Origin: an uncultured Collinsella sp.
GTDB taxonomy: Bacteria; Actinomycetota; Coriobacteriia; Coriobacteriales; Coriobacteriaceae
DNA length: 8,554 nt
Direction: 5' to 3'
NCBI GenBank assembly: GCA_900756725.1
Contig: CAAELJ010000027.1
Span: 1 to 8,554, forward strand
A model generated the notes under the pieces. That model had not been told where the DNA came from, ran no database searches, and worked only from the letters and a program-made list of their open reading frames with translations. This document shows, piece after piece, positions 6,505 through 8,554 of this stretch. A program made the translations under genes and the position numbers. Within the stretch, counting starts at the first letter, position 1, and each line of letters starts with the position of its first letter.

Positions 6505-7646
6505 CCGTTCATACGGGCCTTGATGGCGTCGACTACGGCTCTGCGCACGATATCCACGAGGAGCAGAGCAAGCGCGAGGCAAAGGCTCATAAGGATTCCG
6601 AGCAAAATGGCGGCGGCTGGACGGGGCGTTCCCGTTTGGATGCCTGTTGCCATGGTGTAGATTGCATTGTCGAAGATGGGTCGCCAGACGTTGCAGGTAA
6701 ACGACTGCACGGCGTAGAAAGCGAGCGTTCCTGCGGCGAGAGAAATGATTGTCTTGTCTGCAGCTGGGACTTTGTGGCGCGGCTGATGGAGTGCTGCGGC
6801 GGCAACGGATGCGGCGGCCAAGATAAAGGATATGACGGAAGTTGACTTGTAGGAGAGCTTCCAGAGCGCGTCGTACAGGCTGCTTGCCGATAGCAGGAGC
6901 TCGAGCGCGACGGTGGCGGCAATGAGTCCGATAAGCACGATCTTGGATTTTTGAGCGTCGGATGCGTTGCCGTGGTATTCGAGAACAAAGCGCATTTCTC
7001 CAGCTGCAATAAACGCGACCAGGTAGGTAACGGCGCTCATGAGTTTGCGCCACAAAATGATACCGGCCGCTTCGTTTGCCGTCGCCGCGATGTAGCAGTT
7101 GATTCCAAATGTTGCGAGCGCAAGAAGTGCTACGACAAACGGGGCTCTTTTGCTGCCGATTCGCTGCCGCATCAACGCAATCACTGGGACGAGCAATACT
7201 GATGCCGCGTAGACCCAGATAAACTCGATGCCCAGCGTAAGCCAGCCAATCTCATGTAGTGAGATTTCGGGCAGGGGATAGACGTACATCGAGACAAGCA
7301 GGCAGGCAGCGCAATAAAAGAGCGTGGGCAAGACGATCTTCTTTAACCGCGCAAACGATTTACGAGAGAGGTACTGCGCGGATGAACCGTTTTGGAGGGC
7401 GCGTACCGCCGAGGGAATAAGGAAGTATCCCGAGATCATAAAGAAGACCTCGTTGGCCCAGCAGCCCAGCAGGTTGATAAAGCCGAGCGCGCCGGAGTAA
7501 GGGAAGGCAGCGAGCGGCGCGTATTCCGGTAGACCGGTACAGACGGCTTGGAAGGTCCACTGAAACGTGTGGAATATGGCAATCCCAGCGACCGCGACCA
7601 AGCGCAGCGCTTCGATGGATATGTTGCGTGCGGCTTTGGGCTGCAT
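6501..7646 (-). CDS. Acyltransferase-3 family membrane O-acyltransferase
   Basis: A 381-residue membrane protein of the acyltransferase-3 family (PF01757), with about ten hydrophobic segments. It has the family's R-x10-H motif (Arg15 to His26, in ALRLVAVAGIAIFHTF), the second-helix motif NEVFFMISGYFLIP (65-78), and RLKKIVLPTLFY (100-111), where Arg and Pro are usually conserved. Such proteins pass an acyl group, often acetyl, from the cytoplasmic donor across the membrane to glycans. No extracytoplasmic SGNH domain is fused: the protein stops soon after its last helix at DIVRRAVVDAIKARMNG. The neighbours make a surface polysaccharide the likely substrate. Start ATG has AAAGGA four bases upstream (7651-7656). 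Its TAA shares two bases with the TAG of the convergent membrane-protein gene (TTAG at 6501-6504). Family is confident; substrate is inferred. Confidence 0.9.
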   Translation of the reverse strand: MQPKAARNISIEALRLVAVAGIAIFHTFQWTFQAVCTGLPEYAPLAAFPYSGALGFINLLGCWANEVFFMISGYFLIPSAVRALQNGSSAQYLSRKSFARLKKIVLPTLFYCAACLLVSMYVYPLPEISLHEIGWLTLGIEFIWVYAASVLLVPVIALMRQRIGSKRAPFVVALLALATFGINCYIAATANEAAGIILWRKLMSAVTYLVAFIAAGEMRFVLEYHGNASDAQKSKIVLIGLIAATVALELLLSASSLYDALWKLSYKSTSVISFILAAASVAAAALHQPRHKVPAADKTIISLAAGTLAFYAVQSFTCNVWRPIFDNAIYTMATGIQTGTPRPAAAILLGILMSLCLALALLLVDIVRRAVVDAIKARMNG

Positions 7647-7686
7647 GACGTCCTTTCGTATCGGTTTGCCTCTGCGGGCTCCATAG

Positions 7687-7692
7687 ATTATA
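7687..7692 (-). promoter_or_regulatory. Consensus -10 element for the acyltransferase gene
   Basis: On the minus strand this reads TATAAT, a perfect -10, within TTTATATAATC. Transcription would start near 7680, giving a leader of about 34 nt. No clear -35 lies 16-18 bases upstream; the spacer is occupied by the G+C palindrome at 7697-7708, suggesting that a bound protein could control this promoter. Confidence 0.5.
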
Positions 7693-7696
7693 TAAA

Positions 7697-7708
7697 CGCC
7701 CGCGGGCG
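7697..7708. repeat. G+C palindrome in the divergent acyltransferase/glycosyltransferase promoter region
   Basis: CGCCCGCGGGCG is a perfect 12-bp palindrome lying just upstream of the acyltransferase -10 element and upstream of the start of the plus-strand glycosyltransferase. It shares CGCCCGCGGGC exactly with 5019-5029 in the other divergent region. It could be an operator serving both genes. Confidence 0.35.
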
Positions 7709-7719
7709 GGACGACCCTT

Positions 7720-7728
7720 TGATACCAT
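7720..7728 (+). promoter_or_regulatory. Candidate extended -10 promoter for the terminal glycosyltransferase
   Basis: TGATACCAT matches TGnTATAAT in the TG and four of six bases. It predicts a start near 7735 and a leader of about 23 nt that includes the ribosome site at 7747. There is no recognisable -35. Confidence 0.3.
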
Positions 7729-7746
7729 TAACGTCAGGTATTTCCT

Positions 7747-7752
7747 AAGGAG
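7747..7752 (+). promoter_or_regulatory. Ribosome binding site fixing a TTG start
   Basis: AAGGAG lies five bases before the TTG at 7758. It decides the start of the terminal glycosyltransferase, because no ATG or GTG lies in frame before the conserved glycosyltransferase motifs begin. Confidence 0.8.
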
Positions 7753-7757
7753 CACAT

Positions 7758-8554
7758 TTGTCTACTAATTCCTCTGGCAGCTCTGTCCTGTCGCTGCTTA
7801 TTCCCATCTACAACGTTGAGCGCTACCTGCACGAGTGCCTCGATTCCGCCGTGGCGCAGACGCTCAAGGACATTGAGATCATTTGCATCAACGACGGCTC
7901 TACCGATAGCTCGCCGGATATCATCCGCGAGTACATGGAGCGCGATGCGCGCGTGAAGATGATCGATAAGGCCAACAGCGGCTACGGCGACTCGATGAAC
8001 CGCGGACTCGATATGGCGCGCGGCAAGTATGTGGGCATTCTGGAGTCCGATGACTTTATGGCGCCCGATGCGCTGGAGAAACTTGTGGCAGCGGCCGAGC
8101 GCTTTGACGCCGATTTTGCGAAGGCGAATTTTGATCTCTATTGGTCGAAGCCGGAGGAGCGCCGAGAGCTGATGGAGCTCTTTAAAGCTAAGGACTGCGG
8201 CAAGCCGGTTCACCCGAGCGCTACCGTCGATGCCTTCTCGCTTAAGCCATCGATTTGGTCTGCGGTGTATCGTCGAGACTTCTTGAACCGTAATGCCATT
8301 CGTTTCTTGCCGACGCCTGGCGCTGCGTTTCAGGACGCCTCGTTTACCTTTAAGGTGTTCGCCCTTGCCGATACTGCGGTTTACCTACATGATTCCGTAC
8401 TTTCATATCGCCAGGATAACGAGGGCTCTTCGGTCAATTCGCCCAATAAAGTTCATTGCGTTAATGATGAGTATGCCGAGATTCATCGCTGGATTGTTGA
8501 GGATTATGCCGAGACGCACTCTTCGCTGGACGTTGCCAAGCTGCTTAGGTTTGC
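7758..8554 (+). CDS. Family 2 glycosyltransferase, N-terminal part (cut by window end)
   Basis: An open frame of 265 codons without a stop up to the window edge, starting at TTG. It carries the full GT-A signature: SLLIPIYNVERYL (12-24), the nucleotide-binding INDGSTDSS (44-52), ANSGYGDSMNRGLD (72-85), the DxD-type GKYVGILESDDF (89-100; D98, D99), and the acceptor-side AFQDASFTFK (190-199) after WSAVYRRDFL (167-176). SYRQDNEGSSVNS (216-228) is a common end of the catalytic core, so most of that domain is inside the window. The remaining C-terminus is missing. It differs clearly from the other glycosyltransferase here, being of the EPS/capsule type (WcaA/CpsJ-like in style), and likely adds another sugar to the same glycan. 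It is divergent from the acyltransferase gene with 111 nt between starts. Donor sugar unknown. Confidence 0.9.
   Translation, partial: MSTNSSGSSVLSLLIPIYNVERYLHECLDSAVAQTLKDIEIICINDGSTDSSPDIIREYMERDARVKMIDKANSGYGDSMNRGLDMARGKYVGILESDDFMAPDALEKLVAAAERFDADFAKANFDLYWSKPEERRELMELFKAKDCGKPVHPSATVDAFSLKPSIWSAVYRRDFLNRNAIRFLPTPGAAFQDASFTFKVFALADTAVYLHDSVLSYRQDNEGSSVNSPNKVHCVNDEYAEIHRWIVEDYAETHSSLDVAKLLRF

Overview
The window reads as chromosomal DNA from a Gram-positive, fairly G+C-rich bacterium (roughly 55-60% by eye). The best guess is a gut actinobacterium of the Coriobacteriia, Collinsella-like. The support is a sortase-anchored surface protein with an MPKTGD sorting motif, strong AGGAGG-type ribosome binding sites, some GTG/TTG starts, and an AAA-ATPase-like/DUF1703 protein of the kind often multiplied in gut anaerobes. 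The genus is inferred from protein style, not from a marker gene.

Layout, left to right. (1) 126-1880 (+): secreted cell-wall-anchored protein with an N-terminal lysozyme-like domain, a long Ser/Asp/Gly stalk and a C-terminal sorting signal, closed by a strong intrinsic terminator at 1915-1949. (2) 2083-3879 (+): AAA-ATPase-like protein with a DUF1703-type C-terminus. Walker A is kept, but the Walker B glutamate and the nuclease E-x-K residues appear to be lost. (3) 3907-4926 (-): family 2 glycosyltransferase of the rhamnosyl/galactofuranosyl-transferase type. (4) 5164-6504 (+): polytopic membrane protein resembling GT-C-type glycosyltransferases. (5) 6501-7646 (-): acyltransferase-3 family membrane O-acyltransferase. 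(6) 7758-end (+): a second family 2 glycosyltransferase, starting at TTG and cut by the window edge.

Genes 3-6 fit a surface polysaccharide locus (capsule, exopolysaccharide or wall glycan). Cytoplasmic glycosyltransferases would build lipid-linked glycan, the GT-C-like membrane protein would add sugar or process chains on the outer face, and the acyltransferase would O-acylate the product. These genes do not form one operon. They alternate in orientation (-,+,-,+), each seems to have its own promoter, and the two divergent intergenic regions (4927-5163 and 7647-7757) carry palindromes that could be operators. Two gene pairs converge: genes 2/3 with 27 nt between them, and genes 4/5 with overlapping stop codons.

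No tRNA, rRNA, CRISPR array, insertion sequence or integrase was seen. No gene-free stretch exceeds 300 bases. The most noteworthy items are the apparently inactivated ATPase/nuclease-like protein, the wall-anchored lysozyme-like protein, the perfect 16-bp palindrome in the glycosyltransferase promoter, and the single-gene transcription pattern of the polysaccharide genes. None is proof of a new system.
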